Positions 17,301 through 24,049 of a stretch of 28,483 nt of DNA are shown here, piece after piece. Source of the DNA: Candidatus Cloacimonadota bacterium (lineage in GTDB: Bacteria; Cloacimonadota; Cloacimonadia; Cloacimonadales; TCS61); contig JABIME010000065.1 of assembly GCA_018654125.1 (NCBI GenBank), positions 1-28,483 on the forward strand, in the 5' to 3' direction. Made by a program: the position numbers and the translations under genes. Each line of letters opens with the position of its first letter. Position 1 is the first letter of the stretch. The notes under the pieces were generated by a model. It was not told the origin of the DNA, did no database searches, and saw only the letters and a program-made list of their open reading frames with translations.

Positions 17301-17788
17301 ATGATAACTTGCAAGAACAGTGGTCGGGTGATGTTGACTGGAGTGAATCTGTTTATTCTGTTAATGCAGGTCTTCATTTATTTAAATGGGAATATTATAA
17401 AGATGGTGGAGTTATAGGTGGTGGTGATTGTTCATGGTTAGATTACATTATCTTCCCACCAGTAGCTGGTGAAGTTGGAAGTAATGAAGACCTTTTGCCA
17501 AATGTTACTAAATTATTTGGCAACTATCCCAACCCATTCAATCCAGAAACAACAATCAGCTTTTCTGTAAAACAAACGTCCTCGTTTGTAAATATCTATA
17601 TTTTTAACATTAAAGGACAAAAAGTAAGAACTATACCTGTTAACCTAAGCGGAGATGAGGATAAAGGATCTGTAACTTGGAACGGAACAGACAAAAATAA
17701 TCAGCCAGTTGCTTCTGGAATCTATTTTTACCAATTGAATGTAGATGATAAAGTAATTGCTTCTAAGAAGTGTTTATTATTGAAATAA
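14318..17788 (+). CDS. Gingipain-like C25 family cysteine peptidase with T9SS sorting domain
   Basis: This is a large exported peptidase of 1156 residues. After the signal peptide (MKKIITFIFLITLLSLNAG) comes a propeptide-like region (25-205) with ARTGEPVLPYISVSLLLPQGE, typical of C25 propeptides. The catalytic domain covers about 212-600: YQLLIITPAQF, VEYVLLAGDIEHVPYR, LPEVAVARFS, catalytic H450 (FIHHAGHSN) and catalytic Cys, probably C487 (THGCNCGSFD). A C-terminal Ig-like domain (600-690), two CARDB-like blocks with repeated NxxLDAGD/VIEFGE motifs (about 695-900) and a jelly-roll-like segment (920-1040) follow. The final 90 residues are the FlgD-like sorting domain (NYPNPFNPETTI, IFNIKGQKVRTI, SGIYFYQL, KKCLLLK). 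It likely acts outside the cell in protein degradation. Arg versus Lys specificity cannot be told. Confidence 0.92.
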   Translation: MKKIITFIFLITLLSLNAGTIQKIYHFNNYKVSELDEYQTIEFENSQLQARTGEPVLPYISVSLLLPQGEIAESIEIIGSNETQIQGNYSLYPKQQVRPISTSASGEFIKNNVIYNSSEIYPQKLNGELITHFLHGYSIALTTFTPVMYIPANGTISYYNEVSVIVHTKKDERAQKALNNLHSNRNVIKRVNKIVQNPETIGSYPQVNSREGEYQLLIITPAQFEDDFDEMREVYLQQGMISQLETVEDIYSSLTGQDDQEKIRNYIIQEYQDHEVEYVLLAGDIEHVPYRGFYCYVNSGTGYEDNGIPSDLYYSALDGNWNNDGDNNWGEIGEDDLLPEVAVARFSFSTTADLENMLNKTITYQTQPVLGELRDPLLVGEHMYDDPLSWGADYLDLIIGFHDDNGYETTGIPEDHNITTMYDRDLGTWSGTELIEEINQGHSFIHHAGHSNYEYAMRLNNPDITNANFNVVNGVDHNYTFVYTHGCNCGSFDHNDGIGERMINIENFLAAFVGNSRYGWFNEGQTEGPSAHIHREFIDALYTDKYHRIGRAHMESKTETAPWLTAPGQHEEGAIRWCFYDCNVLGGSALPIWTDEPIVLDATFSPVIALNSIEFLVNIQSNGNPVNELQCTILQNGLFIGTSTSSASGDAIVAFDQGTLIPGDAELYLSGYNRPVEVHQLQVVPTGHFVTVSDYLVNSGNDNVIEFGENTLLSLALEELGNTGDVHGVVVEISSADDYIVISDNIENVGTIISGNIIELIDAFDFEIDNNIPNEHAIDINVEITSDEGDWNEQIEFIGYNAILDMLEVEVIDGDNNILDAGDTAEITVEIYNLGGADLYNLLPSISSSNANVTISNLAVLVDSLNSNTSENYVVCSVEVSDDAIAGDIIDFSFEITADNEFTFSEDFVLVVGLMIEDFESGDFTTFEWQQGGDEDWVIDDESHVGSYSAKSGEIGNNSTSSLSIELEVSSDGEISFWKKVSTELNYDYFKFSIDDNLQEQWSGDVDWSESVYSVNAGLHLFKWEYYKDGGVIGGGDCSWLDYIIFPPVAGEVGSNEDLLPNVTKLFGNYPNPFNPETTISFSVKQTSSFVNIYIFNIKGQKVRTIPVNLSGDEDKGSVTWNGTDKNNQPVASGIYFYQLNVDDKVIASKKCLLLK

Positions 17789-17824
17789 TGTTAACAATTG
17801 TGTTGTACGTTCATTCCTAAAACT

Positions 17825-17850
17825 CGTCACACAGCTCCTGCTGTGTGACG
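17825..17850 (+). terminator. Strong hairpin terminator between convergent genes
   Basis: A perfect 11-bp stem, CGTCACACAGC (17825-17835) and GCTGTGTGACG (17840-17850), closes a TCCT loop and is followed by TTTACTTTTA on the plus strand. It ends the C25 peptidase transcript. It lies 22 nt beyond the flavin reductase stop, where the minus-strand flank (GAGTTTTAGG) is a poorer U-run, so it may also help in that direction. Confidence 0.85.
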
Positions 17851-17872
17851 TTTACTTTTATCTGTGTGAATT

Positions 17873-18352
17873 TTACATCAAATCCTTAACCGTCTGTACT
17901 TCTTTCTCTTTATCAAGCCAACTATGCTTAACTTCTCCCACAAAAATTGTATGATCTCCACTTTTAACTTGAGATATTATTTTACATTCAAAATTTGCTT
18001 TTGCTTTTTTTATTATTGGTAATTTTGCTAACCTTCCTGCAAACCATTCAACACCGGTTTCTTCAAATTTATTAATATCTCGTCCAGATTTCGATCCACA
18101 GATCTTAGATACTTCAATCATTTCCCTAGCAGGAAGACACAAATTAAAGAATCTGAAATTCTGTAAACACTCGTGTGAATAGCGTGTATGCCCGATCGAG
18201 ATAGCAAACATGGGAGGTTTGATAGATGTTTTCATAAACCATTCAAGTGTGATCATATTGTATTTATCATTTTTATCTTTAACAATTGCCAAAGCAACTC
18301 TCGCAGGATGTTTGGTTGCCATACTAACTTTAGAAAAATCTTCTCTTTTCAT
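17873..18352 (-). CDS. Flavin reductase family protein (FMN-binding split barrel)
   Basis: This 159-residue protein has the flavin reductase-like domain: ATKHPARVALAIVKDKNDKYNMITLEWFMKTSIKPPMFAISIG (residues 12-54), the pattern in which the YNMITLEW region contacts FMN. RYSHECLQNFRFFNLCLPA then matches the 'x-t-Ixxs-xxFxVNxP' element of the family. The C-terminal half carries CKIISQVKSGDHTIFVGEV, the usual GDHxIFxGEV motif. Members reduce FMN with NAD(P)H or act as FMN proteins for partner monooxygenases; Cys residues near NLCLP and SKICGSKSG are also seen in the archaeal-type group. No partner gene is adjacent. The ATG is preceded by GAGG on the minus strand. It is divergent from the binding-protein gene and convergent with the C25 peptidase. 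Confidence 0.88.
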   Translation of the reverse strand: MKREDFSKVSMATKHPARVALAIVKDKNDKYNMITLEWFMKTSIKPPMFAISIGHTRYSHECLQNFRFFNLCLPAREMIEVSKICGSKSGRDINKFEETGVEWFAGRLAKLPIIKKAKANFECKIISQVKSGDHTIFVGEVKHSWLDKEKEVQTVKDLM

Positions 18353-18449
18353 TGTAGCCTCTTATGTTACAAAATTTATTATATAATCACCAAAAGTCAT
18401 TGCGATGATTCTTGTAAAGTTATTCTATCGTTGCAATTCAAAAATATCA

Positions 18450-18477
18450 TTGACTCCACATAACCACATAATAATTT
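18450..18477 (+). promoter_or_regulatory. Candidate sigma-70-like promoter upstream of the binding-protein gene
   Basis: TTGACT (18450-18455) and TAATTT (18472-18477) are spaced by 16 bases and lie 27 bases before the ATG at 18504. The -10 match is weak and the region is AT-rich, so this is tentative. Confidence 0.35.
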
Positions 18478-18503
18478 GCCAAAAAATCTTTAAGGAGTTA
18501 TAA

Positions 18504-19796
18504 ATGAAGAAAATAGCATTACTTTTAATTTTATTAAGTTTAATAATATTAGGTTGTGGAAAGAAGGAAGTAGTAAATACTGATGTAACTGAGATCCTGT
18601 TCTGGCAAGCAATGGGAGGACCTTTAGGAGATGCATTAGCAGAATTAGTTAATGAGTTTAATGATACACATCCCAACATTCATGTAAAATCTGTGAATAT
18701 GGGAAATTATACTGCATTATCTCAAAAACTTATGGCTTCTATTCAAACTGGGAATCAACCTGATGTAGCACAAGCGTATGAAGCTTGGATAGCTAATATG
18801 CTGGATGGTGATGTTATTGTTCCTATAGAAGATTTCATTAATGAAGATCCAAATTTCGGTCAGGAAGAAATGGATGATATCTTTCCGGTATTCATCAATA
18901 GTAATAAAATGGGTGGGAAGTTGGTTTCTTTTCCATTTAATAAAAGTGTACGAGTTCAATACTATAATAAAGATATTTTATTCCAGAATGATATGGATCC
19001 GAATAAACCTCCAAAAACATGGGAGGAGTTTAGAACCTATTGCCAAAAGTTAACACAAGATAAAGATGGTGATGGAACTATAGATCAATATGGAACAACT
19101 GTGAAGATAAGTGCTTGGCAGTTTGAGAATCTTCTGTTGCAAGCTGGTGGAAAGATTATGAATGAAGATAATACAAAACCTTTATTTAATAGCAAGGAAG
19201 GAGTGCAGGCTTTAGAATTCTTCACAAATATTTTGAATAAAGATAAAACTGGTTATCTTTCTCCTGGTTATGAAGGTCAAAAAGATTTCACAGCACAAAA
19301 AGTTGCATTCTATGAAGATTCAAGCGTTTCTATGGCTTTCATGCTTCGAACGGGAATTAACTTTAATATGGGAATTTCAGCGATTCCAATAAATAAAACA
19401 AAGACTAATATTATAAGTGGTACGAATGTAGTAATTTTTAAGAACGAAGAAGATAGGAAAAAAGAGAAAGCTGCCTGGGAATTTGTAAAATGGTTTACTG
19501 ATACAAAGCAAACGGCACGTTGGAGTGAATTAACATATTATATGCCTGTTCGCAAAAGTGCAATGGAGGTAGAAGCGTTAAAAAATAGAATTGCTGGTAA
19601 TCCAGAAATTGCATCTGTTTATGATCAACTAAATTATGCAACATTCGAACCTCAAATAAGTGAATGGTTTGAAACACGTAAATATTTAGAAGAACACGTT
19701 ATCGAAAAAGTGGTTAGAGAAATGTTAACTGCAGAGGAAGCACTTGAAAATGCAGCTAAAATGATAGAAAAGAAAATAGCAAAAAGAGAAGAATAA
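18504..19796 (+). CDS. Solute-binding lipoprotein of an ABC importer (family 1, sugar type)
   Basis: This 430-residue binding protein has lipobox ILGC (lipidated Cys18), so it is tethered in the periplasm. The mature part has the family 1 (MalE/UgpB-like) pattern: TEILFWQAMGGPLGDALAELVNEFNDTHPNIHVKSV, then YTALSQKLMASIQTGNQPDVAQAYEAW, VRVQYYNKDIL, PPKTWEEFRTYCQKLT and a late KEKAAWEFVKWFTDTKQTARWS element. These proteins usually bind sugars, oligosaccharides or glycerol phosphates. No permease or ATPase gene is nearby; the next gene, thrS, begins 9 nt after this stop, so the transporter partner must be elsewhere. The C-terminus is a charged helix (AAKMIEKKIAKREE). The ATG is preceded by AAGGAG. 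Confidence 0.9.
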   Translation: MKKIALLLILLSLIILGCGKKEVVNTDVTEILFWQAMGGPLGDALAELVNEFNDTHPNIHVKSVNMGNYTALSQKLMASIQTGNQPDVAQAYEAWIANMLDGDVIVPIEDFINEDPNFGQEEMDDIFPVFINSNKMGGKLVSFPFNKSVRVQYYNKDILFQNDMDPNKPPKTWEEFRTYCQKLTQDKDGDGTIDQYGTTVKISAWQFENLLLQAGGKIMNEDNTKPLFNSKEGVQALEFFTNILNKDKTGYLSPGYEGQKDFTAQKVAFYEDSSVSMAFMLRTGINFNMGISAIPINKTKTNIISGTNVVIFKNEEDRKKEKAAWEFVKWFTDTKQTARWSELTYYMPVRKSAMEVEALKNRIAGNPEIASVYDQLNYATFEPQISEWFETRKYLEEHVIEKVVREMLTAEEALENAAKMIEKKIAKREE

Positions 19797-19805
19797 GAGG
19801 ATAAG

Positions 19806-21722
19806 ATGAACATAAAAATTAAATTTCCGGATGGCTCAGTTAAAGAACATCCGGAAAATATATCACCACTGGAAATTGCGGAAAGCATAAGCCATGGTTT
19901 AGCAAAGCAGACTGTAGTAGCAGAAGTAAATGGAAATTTAGTAGATCTCGACTTCAAAATAGATACTGATGCTGAGATCAAACTTTATAAATTTGGTAGT
20001 AAAGAAGGGCAGGAAGTGTATTGGCACAGTACTGCACATCTTCTTGCGCAAGCTGTAAAAGCACTTTTCCCAAGAGTTAAAGTTGCAATTGGGCCAGCTA
20101 TAGAAAGTGGGTATTACTACGATTTTGATAAAGAAATTCCCTTTACAGATAAGGATCTTGAGAAGATCGAGCAAAAAATGAAAGAACTTTCTAAAGAGAA
20201 TGCTCAATACAAAAGAGAAGAACTTTCTAAAGTTGAAGCAATAAAGCTTTTCTCTGAGATGGGAGAATATTACAAAGTGGAGTTATTAAAAGAAATCCCT
20301 GAAGGTGATATTATCTCAGCTTACACTCAAGGTGATTTCACTGATCTTTGCCGAGGACCACACATTCTAGATACAGGTAAGATTAAAGCAATAAAGCTTC
20401 TAAAAACATCCGGTGCATATTGGCGCGGAGATTCCAAAAATAAGATGCTTCAGAGGATTTACGGAGTGAGTTTCCCTTCCAAAAAAGATCTTAAAACTTT
20501 TCTATTTAATTTAGAAGAAGCTAAAAAAAGAGATCATCGTAAAATTGGGAAGGAACTAGATCTTTATTCATTTTCAGATGAAGTTGGCCCCGGACTAGTT
20601 TTATGGCATCCTAAAGGTGCAATGATGCGTTCAATTGTTGAGGATTATTGGAAGAAGCGCCATTTTGCTGATGGGTACGATATTGTACAAACCCCGCATA
20701 TCGGTAAGGCTGAACTCTGGATGAAAAGCGGTCATTTAGAATTCTACGAAGAGAGTATGTACAGCTCAATAGAAGTAGATGATCAGCAGTATTATCTCAA
20801 GCCAATGAACTGCCCTTTTCATATTGCGATCTATCAAAATCAGAGGAGAAGCTATCGTGAGCTACCTATTAAATATGCAGAAATGGGGACAGTATACAGA
20901 TATGAGAATTCCGGTTCGCTTCATGGTTTGATGCGTGTTCGCGGTTTTACACAAGATGATGCACATATTATTTGTACTCCAGATCAACTAGATAGCGAAG
21001 TTGAAGATGTTATTGAATTCAGTTTGGATATTCTCAAAGCTTTTGGTTTTAAGGATTTCGAAATTTATCTTTCTACAATGCCGGAAAAAGCTGTCGGAGA
21101 AAAAGCTGATTGGGATAAAGCAACTTCTGCTTTAGAAAAAGCACTTAAAAAGCTGGAAATAGATTACGATGTTGATGAAGGTGGAGGTGCATTTTATGGT
21201 CCGAAGATAGATATTAAGATCAAAGATGCTTTAAACCGATCTTGGCAATGCTCAACAATTCAGTTTGATTTTAATCTTCCAACCAGATTTGATATGGAAT
21301 ACATTGGTGAAGATAATCAGCCGCATCGCCCGTTTATGGTGCATAGAGCATTACTAGGTTCTATGGAAAGATTCTTTGGAACACTCATTGAATATCATGC
21401 TGGGAACTTCCCGATTTGGTTGTGCCCAATTCAAGTTAAGGTTTTACCAATTTCCGACAATTATATTGATTATGCAAAAAAAGTTAATGCACAGCTAAAA
21501 GAAAGTGGAATAAGAAGTGAAGTTGATTTTAAAAATGAAAAAATAGGCTACAAAATCCGGGAAGCAGAAATGCAGAAAATACCATATATGTTTATAGTAG
21601 GGCAGAAGGAAATGGAATCAGATTCTATTTCAGTTCGTCGTCATGGTGAAGGTGATCTTGGAAGTTTCCCAATAAAAGATTTTATTGATAAAATCCAAAA
21701 AGAAGCAATGAAAAGAAATTAA
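19806..21722 (+). CDS. thrS: Threonyl-tRNA synthetase
   Basis: Full-length class II synthetase, 638 residues (E. coli has 642), charging tRNA-Thr. Domains in order: TGS (1-62, IKFPDGSVKEHPENISPLEIA); editing domain with H74-x3-H78 (WHSTAHLL) and C182-x3-H186 (DLCRGPH); catalytic core with motif 2 (YRYENSG ... HGLMRVRGFTQDDAHI) and motif 3 (MVHRALLGSMERF); and the C-terminal anticodon-binding domain from about 540. The zinc ligands C336 (MNCPFH), H387 and H513 are all present. Editing and synthetic sites look intact. It starts 9 nt after the binding-protein gene with AAGAGG overlapping the upstream stop. No T-box or other leader is seen, and the short gap leaves no room for one. A palindrome and then kdsD follow. 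Confidence 0.98.
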   Translation: MNIKIKFPDGSVKEHPENISPLEIAESISHGLAKQTVVAEVNGNLVDLDFKIDTDAEIKLYKFGSKEGQEVYWHSTAHLLAQAVKALFPRVKVAIGPAIESGYYYDFDKEIPFTDKDLEKIEQKMKELSKENAQYKREELSKVEAIKLFSEMGEYYKVELLKEIPEGDIISAYTQGDFTDLCRGPHILDTGKIKAIKLLKTSGAYWRGDSKNKMLQRIYGVSFPSKKDLKTFLFNLEEAKKRDHRKIGKELDLYSFSDEVGPGLVLWHPKGAMMRSIVEDYWKKRHFADGYDIVQTPHIGKAELWMKSGHLEFYEESMYSSIEVDDQQYYLKPMNCPFHIAIYQNQRRSYRELPIKYAEMGTVYRYENSGSLHGLMRVRGFTQDDAHIICTPDQLDSEVEDVIEFSLDILKAFGFKDFEIYLSTMPEKAVGEKADWDKATSALEKALKKLEIDYDVDEGGGAFYGPKIDIKIKDALNRSWQCSTIQFDFNLPTRFDMEYIGEDNQPHRPFMVHRALLGSMERFFGTLIEYHAGNFPIWLCPIQVKVLPISDNYIDYAKKVNAQLKESGIRSEVDFKNEKIGYKIREAEMQKIPYMFIVGQKEMESDSISVRRHGEGDLGSFPIKDFIDKIQKEAMKRN

Positions 21723-21732
21723 GGATTATAAC

Positions 21733-21759
21733 TTGTTCCCAAGTTCAACTTGGGAACAA
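21733..21759. repeat. Perfect palindrome (REP-like) between thrS and kdsD
   Basis: TTGTTCCCAAGTT (21733-21745) and AACTTGGGAACAA (21747-21759) are exact inverted copies around one C. It starts 11 bases after the thrS stop and ends 8 bases before the kdsD ribosome binding site. There is no U-run, so it is not a normal terminator. Short palindromes with a GTTCCCAA...TTGGGAAC core are, as I recall, dispersed extragenic repeats in several phyla, but a second copy is not visible in this window. Confidence 0.8.
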
Positions 21760-21767
21760 TCTAATTC

Positions 21768-21772
21768 AGGAG
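21768..21772 (+). promoter_or_regulatory. Ribosome binding site that decides the kdsD start
   Basis: AGGAG lies five bases before the ATG at 21778. It excludes the in-frame TTG at 21733, which falls at the first base of the palindrome and would add 15 residues unlike the family. Confidence 0.8.
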
Positions 21773-21777
21773 TTATC

Positions 21778-22743
21778 ATGGATATAGTTAAATTCATAAA
21801 AGATGAACTGAATCTTGAAGCGAGAGCTATAAGTGAAGTTGCTGAGCGAATTGATTCTAAAATAGAAGATGCTATAGATCTTCTTTTCAATTGCAAAAGT
21901 AAGGTTGTTGTTACGGGAATGGGGAAAGCTGGTATAATTGCTCGTAAAATAGCTGCAACTCTTGCCAGCACAGGAACAACAGCTATTTTCTTACACGCTG
22001 CAGAGGGAATCCATGGTGATCTTGGTTTGTTAAATAAAGATGATGTTGTTATTGCTGTTTCTAACAGTGGAAACACAAACGAACTTACATCTATCATTCC
22101 GCATATTAAATTCCGTAAAATTCCAATTATTGCGTTAACAGGTAATCTGCAATCACAGTTAGCAAAAAATTCTGATGTAACAATAGATTGCTTTGTACCT
22201 AAGGAATATGAACCTTTCGGGCTTGTTCCTACTTCAAGCACTACTGCTGCTTTAGCTGTTGGTGATGCGATAGCAATTGCTTTACTTAAAAAACACAATT
22301 TCAATGAAGAGGATTTTGCTCAGTACCATCCGGGAGGTACGATAGGGAAAAAACTTATTTGTAAGATCGAAGATTTAATGCATGCAGGGGAAGACAATCC
22401 AATCGTAAATAATAATGCAAAGATGAATAAAGCGATCATTGAAATGACATCTAAAGGTTTGGGATGTACAAATGTTGTTGGTTCTGATGGAACACTTGTT
22501 GGAATCATTACTGATGGTGACCTACGCAGAATGATAGAAAAAGGTATTACTGATTTGAATATTTATGTTACAGAAGTTATGATGAAATGCCCAAAATCTA
22601 TGCAGCCACAAGATCTAGCAGTTGATGCACTGAATTTTATGGAAGACAATAAAATAACCATGCTACCAATTGTAGATGAGAAAAATATGCCTGTAGGCAT
22701 GCTTCATATGCACGATTTGATAAATGCAGGGGTTGTAGGTTAA
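21778..22743 (+). CDS. kdsD: D-arabinose 5-phosphate isomerase (KdsD/KpsF/GutQ family)
   Basis: This 321-residue cytosolic enzyme converts ribulose 5-phosphate to arabinose 5-phosphate, the first step towards Kdo for LPS. The N-terminal SIS domain (residues about 35-170) has VVVTGMGKAGIIARKIAATLASTGT, HAAEGIHGDLGLL and VSNSGNTNEL, then EPFGLVPTSST and the hallmark FAQYHPGGTIGKKL, whose His is the catalytic one in known enzymes. Two CBS domains follow (about 198-260, with GIITDGDLRRM, and 262-320, with GMLHMHDL), as in E. coli KdsD (328 residues). The other Kdo genes are not in the window. With the LpxL-type acyltransferase it supports an LPS-bearing envelope. Confidence 0.95.
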   Translation: MDIVKFIKDELNLEARAISEVAERIDSKIEDAIDLLFNCKSKVVVTGMGKAGIIARKIAATLASTGTTAIFLHAAEGIHGDLGLLNKDDVVIAVSNSGNTNELTSIIPHIKFRKIPIIALTGNLQSQLAKNSDVTIDCFVPKEYEPFGLVPTSSTTAALAVGDAIAIALLKKHNFNEEDFAQYHPGGTIGKKLICKIEDLMHAGEDNPIVNNNAKMNKAIIEMTSKGLGCTNVVGSDGTLVGIITDGDLRRMIEKGITDLNIYVTEVMMKCPKSMQPQDLAVDALNFMEDNKITMLPIVDEKNMPVGMLHMHDLINAGVVG

Positions 22744-22792
22744 ATCTGGTAATTCAAAAATATGCATTATAATTGCACAAATTATAAATATA

Positions 22793-22821
22793 TTGACTTC
22801 AATTATTAAAATCCATAATTT
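22793..22821 (+). promoter_or_regulatory. Candidate sigma-70-like promoter upstream of the beta-helix genes
   Basis: TTGACT (22793-22798) and TAATTT (22816-22821) are spaced by 17 bases, with the first beta-helix ATG at 22895. The -35 and -10 hexamers are the same as those of the other promoter candidate in this window (18450-18477). The match is modest in AT-rich DNA. Confidence 0.35.
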
Positions 22822-22884
22822 ACTTAAATAATATAGGTTATACATTTATGTAATACAACTATTGGAAACCTACTTAACAGACGT

Positions 22885-22890
22885 AGGAGG
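22885..22890 (+). promoter_or_regulatory. Ribosome binding site that decides the first beta-helix start
   Basis: A full AGGAGG lies four bases before the ATG at 22895. An in-frame TTG at 22862 has no such site and would place eleven polar residues before the signal peptide. Confidence 0.8.
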
Positions 22891-22894
22891 AAAA

Positions 22895-23992
22895 ATGTTT
22901 AGATCTACAACAAAACTATTTTTCATTTTTATAATGTTTATTTTATCTTCATTACTTACTGCCATAATTATTAACGTACCGTCAGACCAACCAACAATAC
23001 AAGCTGGAATAGATATAGCTTCAGCTCCTGATACTGTGCTTGTACAACCTGGAACTTATGTTGAGAATATAAATTATTACAATAAAAGTATTACTGTGGC
23101 CTCGTTACTTCTTACTACACAGAATTCATTGTATATATCTCAAACAATAATCGATGGCAACAGTATTGGAAGTGTTGTCACTTTTGAATATGGAGAGGAT
23201 GCTGATGCAGTTTTATATGGCTTCACTATAACAAACGGGCATTCTGTAAATGGTGGAGGGATTTTTTGTGAATCTTCAAGTCCAAGTTTAAAGTATTTAC
23301 TAATTAGAGATAACTCTACAATAGATTTTGGTAGTGGATTATACTGTTTTGATGCTAACCCAAGTTTAGAGAATGTAACAATAGCGGATAATACTGCTGG
23401 ATGGGATGGTGGTGGGATTTCCTGTCATTATTCTTCCCATCCTATCTTAATGAATTCCATTTTATGGGATAATTCACCGCAAGAGATTTATCATGATGTT
23501 CCCAGCTCGGCTATAGCAACATATTCGAATATAGAAGGTGGATGGACAGGAACTGGTAATTTAGATGATTATCCATTGTTTGTGGACCCAGCTAATGGGA
23601 ACTACAATTTATCCGTTATTTCACCTTGTATTGATGCCGGAGATCCAGCATCACAATTTGATCCGGATGGAACAATAGCAGATATGGGAGCTTATTATTA
23701 CGATCAAGGGTCAGGAGCAGGAAATAACGAATTTCCAATTTCCAATTTCAAACTATATAATTTTCCAAATCCATTCAATCCATCTACAACTATAAGTTTT
23801 GATATTAAAGAAAATGAAACTGGTACACTTACATTATTCAATATCAAAGGACAAATAACTGAATCACACCAATTTGAATCAGGTAATAATAATTATATTT
23901 GGGATGCATCTCTACAAACTTCCGGGATATATTTTTACCAACTAAAAACAGAGGGCTCAGTTGAGACAAGAAAGATGTTGTTGTTGAAATAA
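22895..23992 (+). CDS. Secreted right-handed beta-helix protein with T9SS sorting domain (copy 1)
   Basis: The 365-residue protein has a signal peptide (MFRSTTKLFFIFIMFILSSLLTA). It then has the start block IIINVPSDQPTIQAGIDIASAPDTVLVQPGTYVENI, the Pectate-lyase-like cap seen in surface beta-helix proteins of this group. Beta-helix rungs follow, recognisable by repeated GGGI/GSGL turns and N-x-T/N-S-I strands: VNGGGIFCESSSPSLKYLLI, GSGLYCFDANPSLENVTIADNT, GGGISCHYSSHPILMNSILWDN, roughly three rungs. Then comes the choice-of-anchor-like segment PCIDAGDPASQFDPDGTIADMGAYY, and the sorting domain (FPNPFNPSTTISF, LFNIKGQ, SGIYFYQLK, KMLLLK). The ligand or substrate is unknown; no catalytic residues are evident. 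It is a paralogue of the next gene, 57 nt downstream. Confidence 0.88.
   Translation: MFRSTTKLFFIFIMFILSSLLTAIIINVPSDQPTIQAGIDIASAPDTVLVQPGTYVENINYYNKSITVASLLLTTQNSLYISQTIIDGNSIGSVVTFEYGEDADAVLYGFTITNGHSVNGGGIFCESSSPSLKYLLIRDNSTIDFGSGLYCFDANPSLENVTIADNTAGWDGGGISCHYSSHPILMNSILWDNSPQEIYHDVPSSAIATYSNIEGGWTGTGNLDDYPLFVDPANGNYNLSVISPCIDAGDPASQFDPDGTIADMGAYYYDQGSGAGNNEFPISNFKLYNFPNPFNPSTTISFDIKENETGTLTLFNIKGQITESHQFESGNNNYIWDASLQTSGIYFYQLKTEGSVETRKMLLLK
23627..23823 (+). repeat. Direct DNA repeat shared with 25187-25383 (3' ends of the two beta-helix genes)
   Basis: The 197 nt from 23627 align with 25187-25383 at a constant 1560-base offset without gaps. Exact runs include 28 nt (23627-23654 and 25187-25214), 20 nt (23774-23793 and 25334-25353) and 27 nt (23797-23823 and 25357-25383). 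This shows recent duplication or gene conversion of the sorting-domain coding region. Confidence 0.85.
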
Positions 23993-24040
23993 TTTTACAT
24001 ATTTAGTATCTTGAGCAAACTTGCAAAAATTATGCTGTAT

Positions 24041-24045
24041 GGAGA
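24041..24045 (+). promoter_or_regulatory. Ribosome binding site that decides the second beta-helix start
   Basis: GGAGA lies four bases before the ATG at 24050. The in-frame TTG at 24011 would add thirteen residues before an otherwise normal signal peptide. Confidence 0.6.
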
Positions 24046-24049
24046 TATC

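Noticed and set aside
18188..18463. Plus-strand open frame spanning the flavin reductase start
   Set aside because: It mirrors the flavin reductase gene, has no recognisable domain, and its product is rich in His, Phe, Cys and Ile as expected of a shadow frame.
19797..19805. T-box leader for thrS
   Set aside because: Only 9 bases separate it from the preceding gene, with no room for a T-box.
19652..19981. Minus-strand open frame across the binding-protein/thrS junction
   Set aside because: It overlaps two certain genes and gives a Ser-rich product without motifs.
21733..21759. Palindrome as a rho-independent terminator of thrS
   Set aside because: It has a one-base loop at DNA level and is followed by CTAATTCAGG-type sequence, not a U-run, so a terminator role is not supported.
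21726..22304. Long minus-strand open frame (192 codons) opposite kdsD
   Set aside because: It is antisense to a fully convincing SIS-domain gene, its product is low-complexity (A, S, I, T rich) with no domain pattern, and no ribosome binding site supports it.
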